A stretch of DNA of 64,000 nt from Simmondsia chinensis (lineage: Eukaryota; Streptophyta; Magnoliopsida; Caryophyllales; Simmondsiaceae): the NCBI GenBank assembly GCA_018398585.1, contig JAGTTD010000014.1, positions 18,971,387-19,035,386 on the forward strand, written 5' to 3'. The translations under genes and the position numbers were made by a program. The notes below the pieces were generated by a model. The model ran no database searches. It was not told the origin of the DNA and saw only the letters and a program-made list of their open reading frames with translations. Shown in pieces: positions 31,957 through 43,107 of the stretch; position 1 is the first letter of the stretch, and every line of letters begins with the position of its first letter.

Positions 31957-33240
31957 GGAGCCTCCACTAACTTGAGATGGCAGATCATTCCAGCCTTTCA
32001 CTTTTCTGTTTGGGGTGGTCACTTTGGTATAAAGGGCATTTATAAAAGGCTGAAGCAGTACTTTTCCTTGGTTGGAGCTAAGAAGGGGGTTGAAGAGTTT
32101 GTGTCGAGTGATGATGTCTGCCAAAGGACTAAGTTTGAGCATGTCCAATACCCAGGTCTTCTACAGCCTTTGCCAATTCCTGATAGGGCCTGGCAACACA
32201 TAAGCATGGATTTCGTGGAAGGCTTGCCAAAGGCTGAAGGCAAGGAGTTGATCTGGGTTATTACGGATCGGTTTACAAAGTTCAGCCACTTCATTGCTTT
32301 GAGTCATCCCATCTCTACTGAGAAATTGGCCAGGATATTCCTTGAACACGTCTACAAATTGCATGGGTTGCCTCAATCCATTATGTCTGATTGAGACATA
32401 ATGTTCACTTGTCAATTTTGGAGGGAGTTGTTCCTGTTGATGGGCATTACTCTTGCTTCTAGTTCATCTTACCATCCTCAATCTAATGGAAAAACTGAGA
32501 GGGTGAGCTAGTGTGTGGAGCAGTACCTACGAAGTATGACTTTCACCTATCCTAAGCACTGGTCTCGTTGGTTATCTTTGGTAGAATTTTAGTATAACAC
32601 TCACTTTCATTCAGCTATACGGACTACTCCCTTTAAGGCCTTATATGGATATGGTCCTCCTTCACCGATGGTGCTGCAAGGTGTAACATCTCATGTGTTA
32701 GAGGTCAATGATCTTCTTTCACAAAGAAGAAAACTAATTCAGTAATTAAAGGACAATCTTCAACTAGCTTAGTCACGAATTAAGTTTTATGTTGATAAGA
32801 AGCGCTCTGACAGATCTTTTGCAGTTGGTGACTTAGTATATCTCAAGCTCCAACCACACAGGCAGTCCTCTATTGCATTACGCAAGAATGTGAAGTTAGG
32901 GGCTCGTTTCTTTGGTCCTTACAAGGTGTTATAGAAAGTGGGAAATGTGGCTTATAGACTGGAGTTACCACCTAACTTTTTTGTTCATCCTGTATTTCAT
33001 GTCTCCCTTCTGAAAAGACACAGGGTGGATGGGAAAGATTGTTCAAGTTAGCCTCCTGAAGCAGCAAACAATGGAACTTTGATACAAGCTCTTGTAACAG
33101 TTCTAGGCTCCCATCTGGTGCAGAAGCAAGGCATAGCAACGAGGAAAGTCTTGATTCAGTGGGCTAGTTGGGATCCAACATAGACTAGTTGGGAGAATTT
33201 GGAGTTTCTACGCAGCTAATTCCCTTCTTCTTCATGACAA
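31957..33240 (+). pseudogene. Chromovirus A integrase and chromodomain
   Basis: This resumes the integrase cut at 15320. The zinc-binding region follows (HFSVWGGHFG, then CQRTKFEHVQYPG with one Cys lost), then catalytic MDFVEGLPKAEG (32208), LPQSIMSD (32372) and KTERVS with the Glu kept (32492). The C-terminal part has VGDLVYLKLQPHRQSS, GPYKVL and HPVFHVSLLKRH, and a chromodomain end LIQWASWDP...TSWENLEFL (33160-33210). A single frame runs throughout, with many stops, nearly all TAG. It closely resembles the integrase at 62875-63793, so both belong to one family. Confidence 0.85.
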
Positions 33241-33247
33241 GAATGAT

Positions 33248-33263
33248 TTTGAGGAGCGGGTAT
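33248..33263 (+). other. Polypurine tract of chromovirus A
   Basis: TTTGAGGAGCGGGTAT directly precedes the LTR-like block at 33264. The A-family copy on the right edge has TTTAGAGGAAGACAT in the same place. Confidence 0.65.
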
Positions 33264-33429
33264 TGACAAGAATCATGTAATTGAGGATTCATTCAAATGA
33301 AATTGATCTAGTTCTCCCTCTCAACCCTAATTCTTTCTCTATTTCTCATCTCTTTCACTTTTTTCTCATCCCAAACTATTATATCTGAAGTTTATGATTC
33401 AAGTTTGATCTTGAATCATAATAGTTACA
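33264..33429 (+). repeat. Short LTR-like block shared by A and B
   Basis: Starts TGACAAGAATCATG after a polypurine tract and ends CATAATAGTTACA before a primer site. Its middle (CAACCCTAATTCTTTCTC, TTTCTCATCTCTTTCAC) matches the LTR of the A-family copy at 62433-62773, but at about 166 bp it is half as long, so it is internally deleted. It is both the right end of A and the sequence just before the primer site of B. Confidence 0.65.
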
Positions 33430-33434
33430 TTTAG

Positions 33435-33445
33435 TGGTATCAGAG
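33435..33445 (+). other. Primer binding site (tRNA-iMet type) before element B
   Basis: TGGTATCAGAG, with the following bases TTTTAGG mutated from the usual GC. It is placed five bases after the LTR-like block. Confidence 0.7.
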
Positions 33446-33544
33446 TTTTAGGTTATGAATCTTGGACTTAGGACGTGAAGGGGGTGAGGGGATTTATATT
33501 TCCTTATAAATATAAAATTATGTTCAACTTGGTCTTATGGAAAA

Positions 33545-34480
33545 TTGATATATAGGAAGATGGCACAACGGGGGACAAGTAGGGACTGGATGCACGATAT
33601 CGACTCTAGTGGTGCAAGGGAGCCAACAATGGCGTCCCTTCAAGTTAACATTCATGGGGTGAGTGTGGTTGTTGCTGAATTACTTAGAGAAAGCAGAAAG
33701 GGTAGGAGACATGACGATGAGGAAGAGAGAGATATGGTGACACTGCATAAATTTTTTAAGTTTGATGCTCCTGAGTTTGTGGGATCATATGACCCAATTA
33801 AAGTGGAAGAATGGGTCGAAAGAACTGAGAAGATTTTTTGGACAGCCAGTGTTCCAGAACATTTAAAGTGAAACTTGCTACGTATAAGTATGCAAAGGAG
33901 GCCGAACATTAGTGGAAGACTATTAGGCCTAAAGAAGAAGAAGAAGAATTATATAGTTGGGACGAGTTTAAGATTGTTTTAAAGTAAAAATATTATCCAA
34001 GAAGTGTACAAAGAGAAAAAGAGCTAGAATTCTCTCTTTGGAACAAGGAAATATAATCGTGATGCAATATCAAGAGAAATTCACAGAATTGTCAAGACAT
34101 GCTACACGATTTCTAAAAGTCAATCAGGATAAAGTTAGTAGATTTGAGGATGTGTTGGGACTTGCAATTACTTAGCAATTGTCTGGTCAAGCCTTTGATA
34201 ATTTCCAAGAGCTATATCAAAGAGCTGTTAGAATTGAAAGGATCCTAAAAGAAGAAAAAGAGGTGGAAACAAAAATGAATGAGAAGAAGAAGAGAAAATA
34301 GTCAAATGAGAGTTTCGGAATGACAGGTAACAAAAAACGAATTTCAGATCAACAAGGGCTAGAAAAGGGGGAGGCTTGTACGTTTTGTGGAAAGCATCAC
34401 TCAAGGAGGCCTTGCTTTAGAGCAAATGGGAATTGCTTCAAGTGTGCGAAAGAAGGGCATATTATGACAAATTATCCTTA
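33545..34480 (+). pseudogene. Chromovirus B gag (Tekay/Del-like)
   Basis: The frame begins near 33559 (MAQRGTSRDWMHD) and enters the capsid domain at KFFKFDAPEFVGSYDPIKVEEWVERTEKIF (33745-33840). After shifts the rest is visible in other frames. At 34380-34550 a CTFCGKHHSRRPC-type finger and two knuckles follow (CFKCAKEGHIMTNYP with its last Cys lost, and CYKCGKQGHIASSC). This double zinc-finger layout and the PEFxGSxDPxxVEEW block fit the Tekay/Del branch. Multiple stops and shifts are present. Confidence 0.75.
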
Positions 34481-35142
34481 AAAGGAGAAAATGTGTTACA
34501 AGTGTGGAAAACAAGGGCACATTGCTTCTTCTTGTTATAGTAAGGCTAGCAAGAGTGGGAAAGGTGGTACTGAGCCAAAAAGAGGGGCACGAGAAAAGGA
34601 ACAGCCTAGGACTACAGGGCGAGTGTTTTCCCTGATAAAGGAAGATGCCGAGAAAGGAGGCGAAGTAGTGACATGTATAATTCTTGTAGATTCTTTATAT
34701 GTTTATGTTCTTTTGGATTCCGATGCTACCCATTCCTTTATATCCACTACCTTAGCTACGAAATTAAAACGTGGTTCCTCTAGACTTAAAACTGACCTAA
34801 TCATTGCCCTTACCTATTGGGGCTTCCACCAACATCGATCGAATATATATAGGTAGTGAGGTAAAGTTAGGAATAAAAGTTTTGGGTTGAACCTGATACA
34901 ATTAGACATGAAAGATTTTGATGTAATATTAGGGATGGATTGGTTAACTGAACATAGAGCAGAAATTGAGTATTATACCAAGTGTATTAAATTAAAAAGC
35001 TTAGATGGGAAGGAAATAATATTTCATTGCAACGGTTTAACTGCACCATTAACAGTAAATTATGCAAGCTAAAAGAATGCTCAGAAAAGGTTGTGAAAGT
35101 TACATTTGTAGTATAACTAAAGAAAATCATGGTGAGTCATCT
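34481..35142 (+). pseudogene. Chromovirus B protease
   Basis: The frame after the knuckles contains LLDSDATHSFISTTLA (34709-34756), where the catalytic DSGA has become DSDA. After a shift it has DFDVILGMDWLTEHRAEIEYY (34914-34976), the second hallmark of chromovirus proteases. Inactive on both counts. Confidence 0.8.
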
Positions 35143-36547
35143 TTAGAAAAATTTCCCGTGGTTAGAGAATTTCCCGATGTATTTCCTGATGATATCCTTG
35201 GATTTCCCCCTGAATAAGAAGTCGAATTTTGTATCGAACTCATTCATGAGACCAAGCCTATCTCCAAAACACCATATATGATGGCACCGGTAGAATTGAA
35301 AAAAACTAAAAGTACAACTATAAGAATTGCTTGATAAGGGGCAAATAAGGCATAGTATCTCACCTTGAGGTGTGCCAGTTTTATTTGTGAAAAAGAAAGA
35401 TAGTAGCATGGGGCTTTGCATCAATTATGGAGAGTTGAACAAAGTTATTGTTAAGAATAAGTACACTTTCCCTACGATTGACGAGTTATTTGATTAGTTA
35501 CAAAGGGCATATGTGTTTTAGAAAATCGACTTTGAGGTTTGGGTTTCACCAACTGCGGGTTAGAGCTGAGGATGTGCCAACAACAACATTTAGAACTCGA
35601 TATGGACATTATAAATTTCTTGTCATGCCTTTTGGATTGACAAATGCACCAGCTATATTTATGGATTTGATGAGTAGAGTATCTGAGCCTTTCCTAGATC
35701 AATTTATGGTTGTCTTTATCGATGATAGTTTGGTGTACTCGAAAAATGAGGAGGATCATGAGAATCATTTGAGGGCTCTATTACAGACACTTCGTGAAAA
35801 ACAGTTATATGATAAATTAAAAAAGTGTGAATTTTGGTTATAGAAGGTTTCTTTCCTAGGACATTTGATATCGGGAGAAGGAATATCAGTGGACTCACAA
35901 AAGGTGAAAACAATTGTGAAATGGCCCCGAACAAAAGTTTCTTGGGTCTAGCAAGTTATTACAGGAGATTCGTTAAGGATTTTGCCAAATTAGCCATGCC
36001 TCTCACTAGACTAACAAGAAGAGATAGAAAGTTTGAATGAGATGATATTTGTGAAGAAAGTTTTCTTAAATTAAAAGCTCAATTAGTATCAGGCCCAATA
36101 CTTGCGGTGTGGTTAGGAGAAGAAGGATATACTATCTATAGTCACGCATCTAAAAGGGGGCTCAGTTGCATCTTAATGCAACACGGATGGGTAATCGCAT
36201 ATGCCAGTAGACAACTAAAGCTGTATGAAGAGAATTATCCAACTCATGGCCTTAAACTGGCCACAGTAGTGTTCGCATTGAAAATTTGGATACATTATTT
36301 GAAAATTTGGAGACATTATCTGTTTGGAGTGACTTATGAGGTGTATACAAAGCATAAGAATCTTTGTCCCGGTAGAGAACTGATCATCGAGTGCTTTCTT
36401 TCTCCATTGAAATATATTTACACTCAAAAGGAGCTAAATATGAGGCAATGGAGGTGGCTAGAATTGCTCCATGATTATGATTTACACATAAATTATCACC
36501 CAAGCAAAGTGAATGTAGGAAGTCTGCTAGAAATCTTGCTTATATAA
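35143..36547 (+). pseudogene. Chromovirus B reverse transcriptase and RNase H
   Basis: RT starts FPDVFPDDILGFPPE near 35170. The core is in frame at 35448-35843: [28 protein letters not shown], and the active site [21 protein letters not shown], where FIDD replaces YIDD. A shift leads to LGHLISGEGISVDSQKV and ASYYRRFVKDFAKLAMPLT. RNase H at 36107-36547 shows GLSCILMQHGWVIAYASRQLKLYEENYPTH. It carries a short tandem duplication (the KIWxHYL segment appears twice, 36282-36325). Frameshifts and stops are numerous. Confidence 0.8.
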
Positions 36548-37790
36548 TCACTACACAATCCCATATCCTTAATGATTTAAGAAGAGCGGGAATTGAAATA
36601 AGGCTACAAGGTGATAGAGCTATCTTGTTGGCTATGACCATATGTCTGACATTGCTAGACTATATTTGGAAAGCGCAAAAAGAAGATGAGTATCTACGAA
36701 AGATTGTTGTTGACATTGAAAAAGAGCGATCTTCACAATTCACACTACATGAAGACAATTCTTTGTGGTTCGGCAACAGAATTTGTGTCCCAGGTGATGA
36801 GCTACTAAAAAAGGAAATTCTAGAAGAAGCTCATTTAGTTCCGTATTCGGCACACCCCGGAGGAACAAAGATGTACATAGATCTTAAGGAACATTTTTGG
36901 TGGAGGAACATGAGAAAAGATATAGCGCAATTTGTTGTGAGATGTCTCATGTGTCAATAAGTGAAGATTGAGCATTAGAAACCAGCCGAACTTCTTCAGC
37001 CCTTAGAATTACCGGAATGGAAATGGGATCAAATTACCATGGATTTTGTTACCAAACTACCTCGATCTTCTAAGGATCATAATGCCGCATGGGTAATTGT
37101 TGATAGACTCATAAAATCTGCACACTTCCTTCCAATTAAAATAGCTTTTAACCTAGAAAAGCTTTCCAAATTGTATATAAGGGAGATAGTGAAGTTACAT
37201 GGAGTACCGTACTCTATTGTGTCGGATCGTGACTCTAGATATCTCTCAAGATTTTGGAGACAACTAATAAAACCATTGGAGACAAAGTTGAATTTTCACA
37301 CATCGTATGATCCCCAAACCGATGGCCAAAGTGAAAGAGTGATCCAAGTACTCGAAGATACGTTAAGAGCTTGTGGTTTAGATCATAAGGGCAGGTGGGA
37401 TGGTGATTTGCCACTGGTAGAGTTTGCTTACAGTAATAGTTATCATGCTAGTATCAAGATGGTGCCTTTTGAACTATCTATGGAAGAAAATGCCGATCAA
37501 TGTTATGCTCGAATGACATCGATGAAAGGAAGTAAGGGAAGAAATTTGTCCTGAAATCTTACCGCTCACTATTGAGAAGGTGAAGATGATTCATGAAAGA
37601 TTAAATGCTGCAAAAAACAAGCAAAAGAGTTATGCCAATAAAAGACAGAGAGCCCTTGTATTCCAAGAGGGAGACCATGTATTTATAAAGGCTTCTGCAA
37701 CAAAAAGGAGTAATCACATTTGGAAAGTGCAGTAAATTAAACCCAAGATACATCAGTCCCTATGAAATATTAGAAAGAATTGGGGCATGG
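36548..37790 (+). pseudogene. Chromovirus B integrase, C-terminus deleted
   Basis: Zinc-binding region with HPGGTKMYIDLKEHFWW and CLMCQ (36855-36957), then a stop. The catalytic core lies in a clean frame (37039-37554) with MDFVTKLPRSS, SIVSDRDSRYLSRFW and DGQSERVIQVLEDTLRAC, all three acidic residues kept. It continues in other frames to the EGDHVFIKAS and YEILERIG blocks (37669-37785) and then stops at a junction. The chromodomain expected after this point is missing. The junction with the LTR-like sequence at 37790 marks a deletion. Confidence 0.8.
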
Positions 37791-38575
37791 TGCAAACACC
37801 TTGAAATTAGGTAACAAAACATAAAGGAATAATACTAGTCTTGATAAATAAGCATGAGGTGGTGCCTGAAACAGGTGAATCAGCATGAGGTGACATTTTA
37901 AGAACGAGGTGGCATCCAAAGTAGGTGCATCAACATGAGTTTTACATTTGCTGAGTTGGAGGCATAAGATAAATAACAATAGTGTGCTCAGAGCTGTTTT
38001 GGAGTAGCAATACATGTTACATACATAGGTGGAGAGGTCTACTAGCTAACTTAACTGTTAGGAGAGGTGTTGCTATGCACAGTGGTGTTAAATATTATGG
38101 AATAATAATTTGGCCATATATGTGATGTGAAAGTCAACCAACTCATAGGAAATGGTTCCCCTCCTTCTAAATCATTTGATTGAGAAATTGTTTGCACAGA
38201 AATATAAATTGAGTTTTTATGTGTAATACCATGGTTAAATTGGTTTTATGATTGATGATTTGCTTATTGAGCTTTTAGCTTACTCGTTTTGTGCTTTTCT
38301 TAAAATGTTCTAGATACTACTTGCAGACGGATCACGTAGGTCTAGATAGACGTACACAAATTTTAGGGATTTTATACTGAAAAAGACTTAGTTTTCCTTC
38401 CTTTTGTACAAAAAAAATATATGTAATTTCTTCTGTTTAGATTGTACCAGTTTGTAATGAAAGTTACCATTTAAGTAAAATTTCATGATACTTCAATCAA
38501 GGCTAAATATTTTATTACTCAAGCTAAGTTTAAAAAGCCTTATAGGTTCTGAGCGTGCTTATAGTGTGTAACTGC
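37791..38575 (+). repeat. Probable 3' LTR remnant of chromovirus B
   Basis: Non-coding. TTGCTTATTGAGCTTTTAGCTTACTC (38263-38288) followed by a CAGACGGATCACGTAGG stretch is the style of the transcribed part of Tekay/Del LTRs. The segment at 37795-37895 recurs inverted at 5600-5710. The right end merges into the minisatellite at about 38580. LTR ends could not be fixed. Confidence 0.5.
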
Positions 38576-38581
38576 CAATTA

Positions 38582-40773
38582 TGTTGCTCGAAATGACCAT
38601 ATTGCTTAAAATCTCCATTTTTTTGCTCGAAATAACAAAATTAAACAAAATCTCCATTCCATTGCCCAGAATGATGAAACTGATATATGTCCCCATTCTG
38701 TTGCTCGAAACGACCAAATTGACCAAAATCCCCATATTCCGTTTCTTGAAATGACCTAATTAGCTAAAATCCCAATTTTGGCTATCAAAATTAACAAATT
38801 GGCCAGAATCCTCATACAATTGCTTGAATTGACTAAATTGAACAAAATAATCATTCCGTTGCTCGAAATGAGCAAATTGACCAAAATCCACATTACGTTC
38901 CTCGAAATGACAAAATCAACAAATATCTTCATTCCGTCCCTTGAAATGACTAAATTCCTTAAAAACCCATTTTCTTTCTCGAAATGACCAAATTGCAAAA
39001 AAAAAAAAATCCTCATTCCTCATCCGGAAATAACAGAATTGAAAAAAATCCCCATTTTGTGTCCCAAATGACTAAATTTGACCAAAATTCTTATTTTGTT
39101 GCTTGAGATGACCAAATTCACCAGAATATCAGTTCCGTTGCTGGGAATGACCAAATTGTCCAAAATCCCAGTCCATTGCTTGAAATGACCTAATAGCTCA
39201 AAATCCCGATTTTGTTGCTTGGAATGACCAAAGTCACCAAAATCCCCAGTCTGTTACTCAAAATGACTATATTGCCTAAAATCATCATTTTGTTTCTCAA
39301 AATGACCAAATAGACCCAAATCCCCATTCCTTTGCTCGAAATGAAAAAATAAACCAAAATTCTAATTCTGTTGCTCGAAATGACAAAAATGACCAAAATC
39401 CCCTTTTGTTGCTTGAAATGACCCATCCAAAATTCCCATTCCATTGCTCGAAGTGACCAAATCGACAAAATCCCCATTTCGTTGCTTAAAATGACAAAAT
39501 TGACTGAAATTCCCACTGCATTTATTGAAGAAACCAAATCGACAAGAATCCCAATTCCAATGCTTGAATTGACCAAATTAAACAAAATTCTGAAATCTCA
39601 TTCTGCTGCAGAAAATGACCACATCTACCAAAATCTCCTTTCATTTGCTCGAAATGACCAAAATGATAAAAATACTTATTTCATTGCTTGAAATGACCAA
39701 ATGAAAAAAAAAAAAAACCAATTCCATCGCTCGAAATGGCCAAATTAGTCAAATTTTTCATTCCGTTCCTCGAAATGAACAAATTGACCAAAATCCCCAT
39801 TTTGTTGCTCGAAATTACCAAATTGACTAGAGTCCCCACTCCTTTTACTCGAAATGATCAAATTTACCCCCATTACATTATTTGAAATGACCAAATTGCA
39901 AAAAATCTACGTACCATTGCTTGAAATGACACAATTGACAAAAATCTCTATTTCATTGCTCAAATTGAAAAAATTGACCAAAGTCCTCCTATTTTCGAAA
40001 TGACCAAATTAAGAAATATTCCCATTCCACTACTTGAAATGATGAGATTGACTAAAATCTCCATTCTAGTTCTTGAATTGACTAAATTGACCAAAATCTA
40101 CATTCCGCATCTCAAAATTACCAAATTGACCAATAGTCCCATTTCTTTGCTTGAAATGACCAAATTTACCAAAAACCCCATTCCGGTTCTCGAAATGACC
40201 CAATTGACCAAAATCGCAATTACATTGCTCGAAATGGCCGAATTGACAAAAATCCCCATTTTGCTGCTCCAAATGACCAAACTGACCAAAATCTCAATTT
40301 CATTGTTCGGAATGACTAAATTGCTAAAAATTCCCATTTTGTTGTACAAAATGACAAAATTGACCAACATTCCCATTTCATTGCTCTAAATGACCAAATT
40401 CACCAAAATCCCCATTCTGTGGCTTGAAATAATAGAATTAACTAATATCATCATTCTATTGCTTGAAATGACAAATATGAAAAAAAAAATTCCCCAAAAT
40501 GCCGCTCGAAATGACAATATTGAAAAAAATATCCCCATTCCTTGCTTGAAAAGTCCAAATTGATCAAAATCCCCTCTTCGTTGATGGAAATGACCAAATT
40601 GCTTGAAATCCCCATTTCGTTGCTAGAAATGACCAAATTGACCAAAATCCCCATTTTATTGTTCGAAGTGACCAAATTACCCAAAATCCCCATTCCTTGC
40701 TTAAAGCGACCATACTGAGCAAAATCCCCATGCAATTGCTCGAAAAGACCAAATTGTCTAAAACTTCCCATTC
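38582..40773. repeat. About 39-bp minisatellite, first block (about 56 units)
   Basis: The consensus unit is about TTGCTCGAAATGACCAAATT followed by GACCAAAATCCCCATTCCG. Units differ by substitutions and 1-3 bp indels. Because 39 is a multiple of three, both strands show open frames that repeat a 13-residue pattern (plus-strand MTKLTKIPIPLLE type, minus-strand MGILVNLVISSNE type). The indels break them at intervals, so coding is not supported. The array is old and has not been homogenised lately. Confidence 0.93.
40760..40773. repeat. Target site duplication of LINE fragment, left copy
   Basis: AAAACTTCCCATTC recurs exactly at 42050-42063, on the other side of the LINE fragment. The sequence itself is a variant of the minisatellite unit. 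Confidence 0.85.
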
Positions 40774-42049
40774 GTGTTTCTGAAAAATATATATAAAAGT
40801 CTATGAGAGGTATACCCCAAGTCATGGCCAGTGAGGCCTACGTCAATGAATCAAAAGTATTAAAAGGAAGCGAAAAAATATCAACGGTCAACATGACCAA
40901 TAAAGCAAAAAGCATAACATTGCAAAAAGCCAACTCAAACTAGGCCTGTGGAAGCTGAGAGTGGTGTTGAGCACCACGAAGCATAGGAGCAGCAATGAAA
41001 CAACTGCGAACTAATCATGTGATCTTCTCAATACCAGCTGAAGAAGGTTTGGACTGGGAGCATTGGATCCTCAAGTTATGCTCAAACTAGAGGATGTGGA
41101 CCGTCACAAAGAGACAAAAGTGGGCTAGAACATGATCTATCCCACGTCCACGGAGCCGAGTGGCGTCCTAGGAGATAAGCTCGCACTACGGAAGAGCGGG
41201 ACAAGCAAAAGATGTGCGCGAATACACTCTAGCCCAAAACGGTAGCCGAGAAAATGCAGCTGAAGAAAAGATGGCTGTGCAACTCATCATCCGAACCACA
41301 CAGCACACATGAAGCACAAGAACCCTGAACCTGATGTCTCAGTAGCTTGTCACAAGTCCAAAGTCACTTATAAGAGGCAAGCCGTAGAAACGAAGGAGTG
41401 CCTTGGGATGTGCAATAGAAACCAAAGGAGATGGTGGATGGAGTCTTCCTCCCTCCTACTATGAATCATCTCCCAAGCCGGCCTGGTAGTGAATTTCCTG
41501 AAGGGGTCACCCAACCACCGAACATGGTCATCCACAACCAGTCTAGGTCTGAAGTCAATAGTGTCCCAAAGAGGCAGCAACTCGACCCTCTCCTATGGGA
41601 ACCGCCATTGTCGCTCTCAATGATTTCAGAAACACGGGAGCCCCAAAGGTGACTAGTGGAGGTCAGAAGGTTGTATGGAAACCGCCTCTCCAATCGTCTA
41701 CAAGGCAGCTAGTAATCAAGCCAGAGAGCAGTATCACGACCATTCCCGATGATATGCCTGAATGCCCTATCATACAACAACCGAACACCAAGGATGCTCC
41801 TCCATGACCAAAAAATCAACCTTGTAGGCCGAACCTCCCAGAAGCTCCTTCCCTGAAGACAGTTGGCTTGAATCCACCGAGGCCAATGGGAATCATGATC
41901 TGTGAGCGAACCCAGATGTGCTTCTTAAGTGAAGCCTGGTTTCACTCAGTCAAGTGGCGGATCCCAAGACTACCCTCTCTACAAGGGTAACAAAGATGAT
42001 TCTAGGCAACCTTTGCTCCCCTCGAGGCTACAGAGGTGCCTCTCCAAGC
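40774..42049 (-). mobile_element. 5'-truncated LINE inserted in the minisatellite
   Basis: On the minus strand the sequence enters at the end of LINE ORF2: an IGNGRDTALWLDYQLP-like stretch near 41740, RRFPYNLLTSTSHLW near 41680, then FTTRPAWEMIHSRREEDSIHHLLWFLLHIPRHSF (41390-41490). This is the pre-zinc-finger and zf-RVT region of plant L1 elements. The 3' untranslated region holds GGCCTCACTGGCCATGACTT, similar in style to the tail of the insertion at 27469-29294. The poly(A) tail has decayed. A 14-bp exact duplication flanks it, as expected of target-primed insertion. The frame is broken and the element inactive. Confidence 0.85.
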
Positions 42050-42063
42050 AAAACTTCCCATTC
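42050..42063. repeat. Target site duplication of LINE fragment, right copy
   Basis: Exact copy of 40760-40773 (AAAACTTCCCATTC). Confidence 0.85.
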
Positions 42064-43107
42064 CCTAGCTGAAAGTGACCAAATTGACCAAAATTTTCAT
42101 TTCATTGCTCGAAATCAACAAATTGAAATAAGTCCCCATTCTGTTACTCGAAATGACAGAAATTCCTAGAACCCCCATTTCATTGCTAGAAATAACCAAA
42201 TTTACCAAAATCTCGACTCCATTGTTGTAAATGACCAAATTGATAAAATCCCGATTCTGTTTCTAGAAAAGACCAAATTGACCAAAATTGCCATTTCGTT
42301 ACTTGAATGACCAAATTGAAAAAATCCCCATTCCTTTGCTCCAATTGATCAAATTGACGAAAATTCCCATTCCGTTACTTGAAATGACCAAATTGTTCAA
42401 AATATGCCACCCGTTTCTTGAAATGACTAAATTGACCAAAATCCCTATTTTGTTGCTCAAGATGATGAAATTGATCAAAATCTCCATTTTGTTACTCAAA
42501 ATGAGCAAATTCACCCAAATCCCAATTCTATTGCTTAAAATGAACAAATTGACCAAAATCCCCATTCTTTTTCTTCAAATAACTAAATTGACTAAAATCC
42601 CCATTTCGGTGATTGAAATGACCAAATTGACAAAACATGCCTAGTCTATTCCTCAAATTAACCAAATTGACAAAAATCCCTATTCTGATTCTTGAAATTA
42701 CCAAATTCAACAAAATCTTTACTCGGTTGCTCGGAATGGCAGAATGACCAAAACCCTATTTCATTACTCGAATGACTAACTAGAGAAAATTCTGCATTTC
42801 ATTTCTTAAAATGACCAAATTGCCTGAAATCCCCATTTCGTTGCTTGGAATGACCAAATTGACCAAAATTCCAATTCCGTTGCATGAAATACCCAATTTG
42901 ACAAAAATTCTCATTCAGTAGCTCAAAATGACCAAATTGAGACAAGCCCCCTTTCCATTGCTCAAAATTACTGAATTAACTAAAATCCCAATTCCGTAGT
43001 TCAAAATATCTAAATTTCTAAAAATCCCATTCCGTTGCTCGAAATGACCAAATTAACAAAAAGCCCATTCTGTTGCTCGAAATGAAGAAAAATCCAATTT
43101 CGTTGCT
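42064..43107. repeat. About 39-bp minisatellite, second block (about 27 units)
   Basis: Same unit as 38582-40773, continuing after the LINE fragment. It stops exactly at the LTR of element E (43108), so E inserted into the array or the array was cut there. Confidence 0.92.

Noticed and set aside
40000..40389. 129-codon frame with a 13-residue repeat, and the opposite-strand frames at 40098-40376 and 40451-40825
   Set aside because: They follow from a 39-bp tandem unit that is a multiple of three; indels break all frames, and no start context or conservation suggests a repeat protein.
38582..43107. Minisatellite considered as a CRISPR-like array
   Set aside because: Units are adjacent without unique spacers, no cas genes exist, and the window is plant nuclear DNA.
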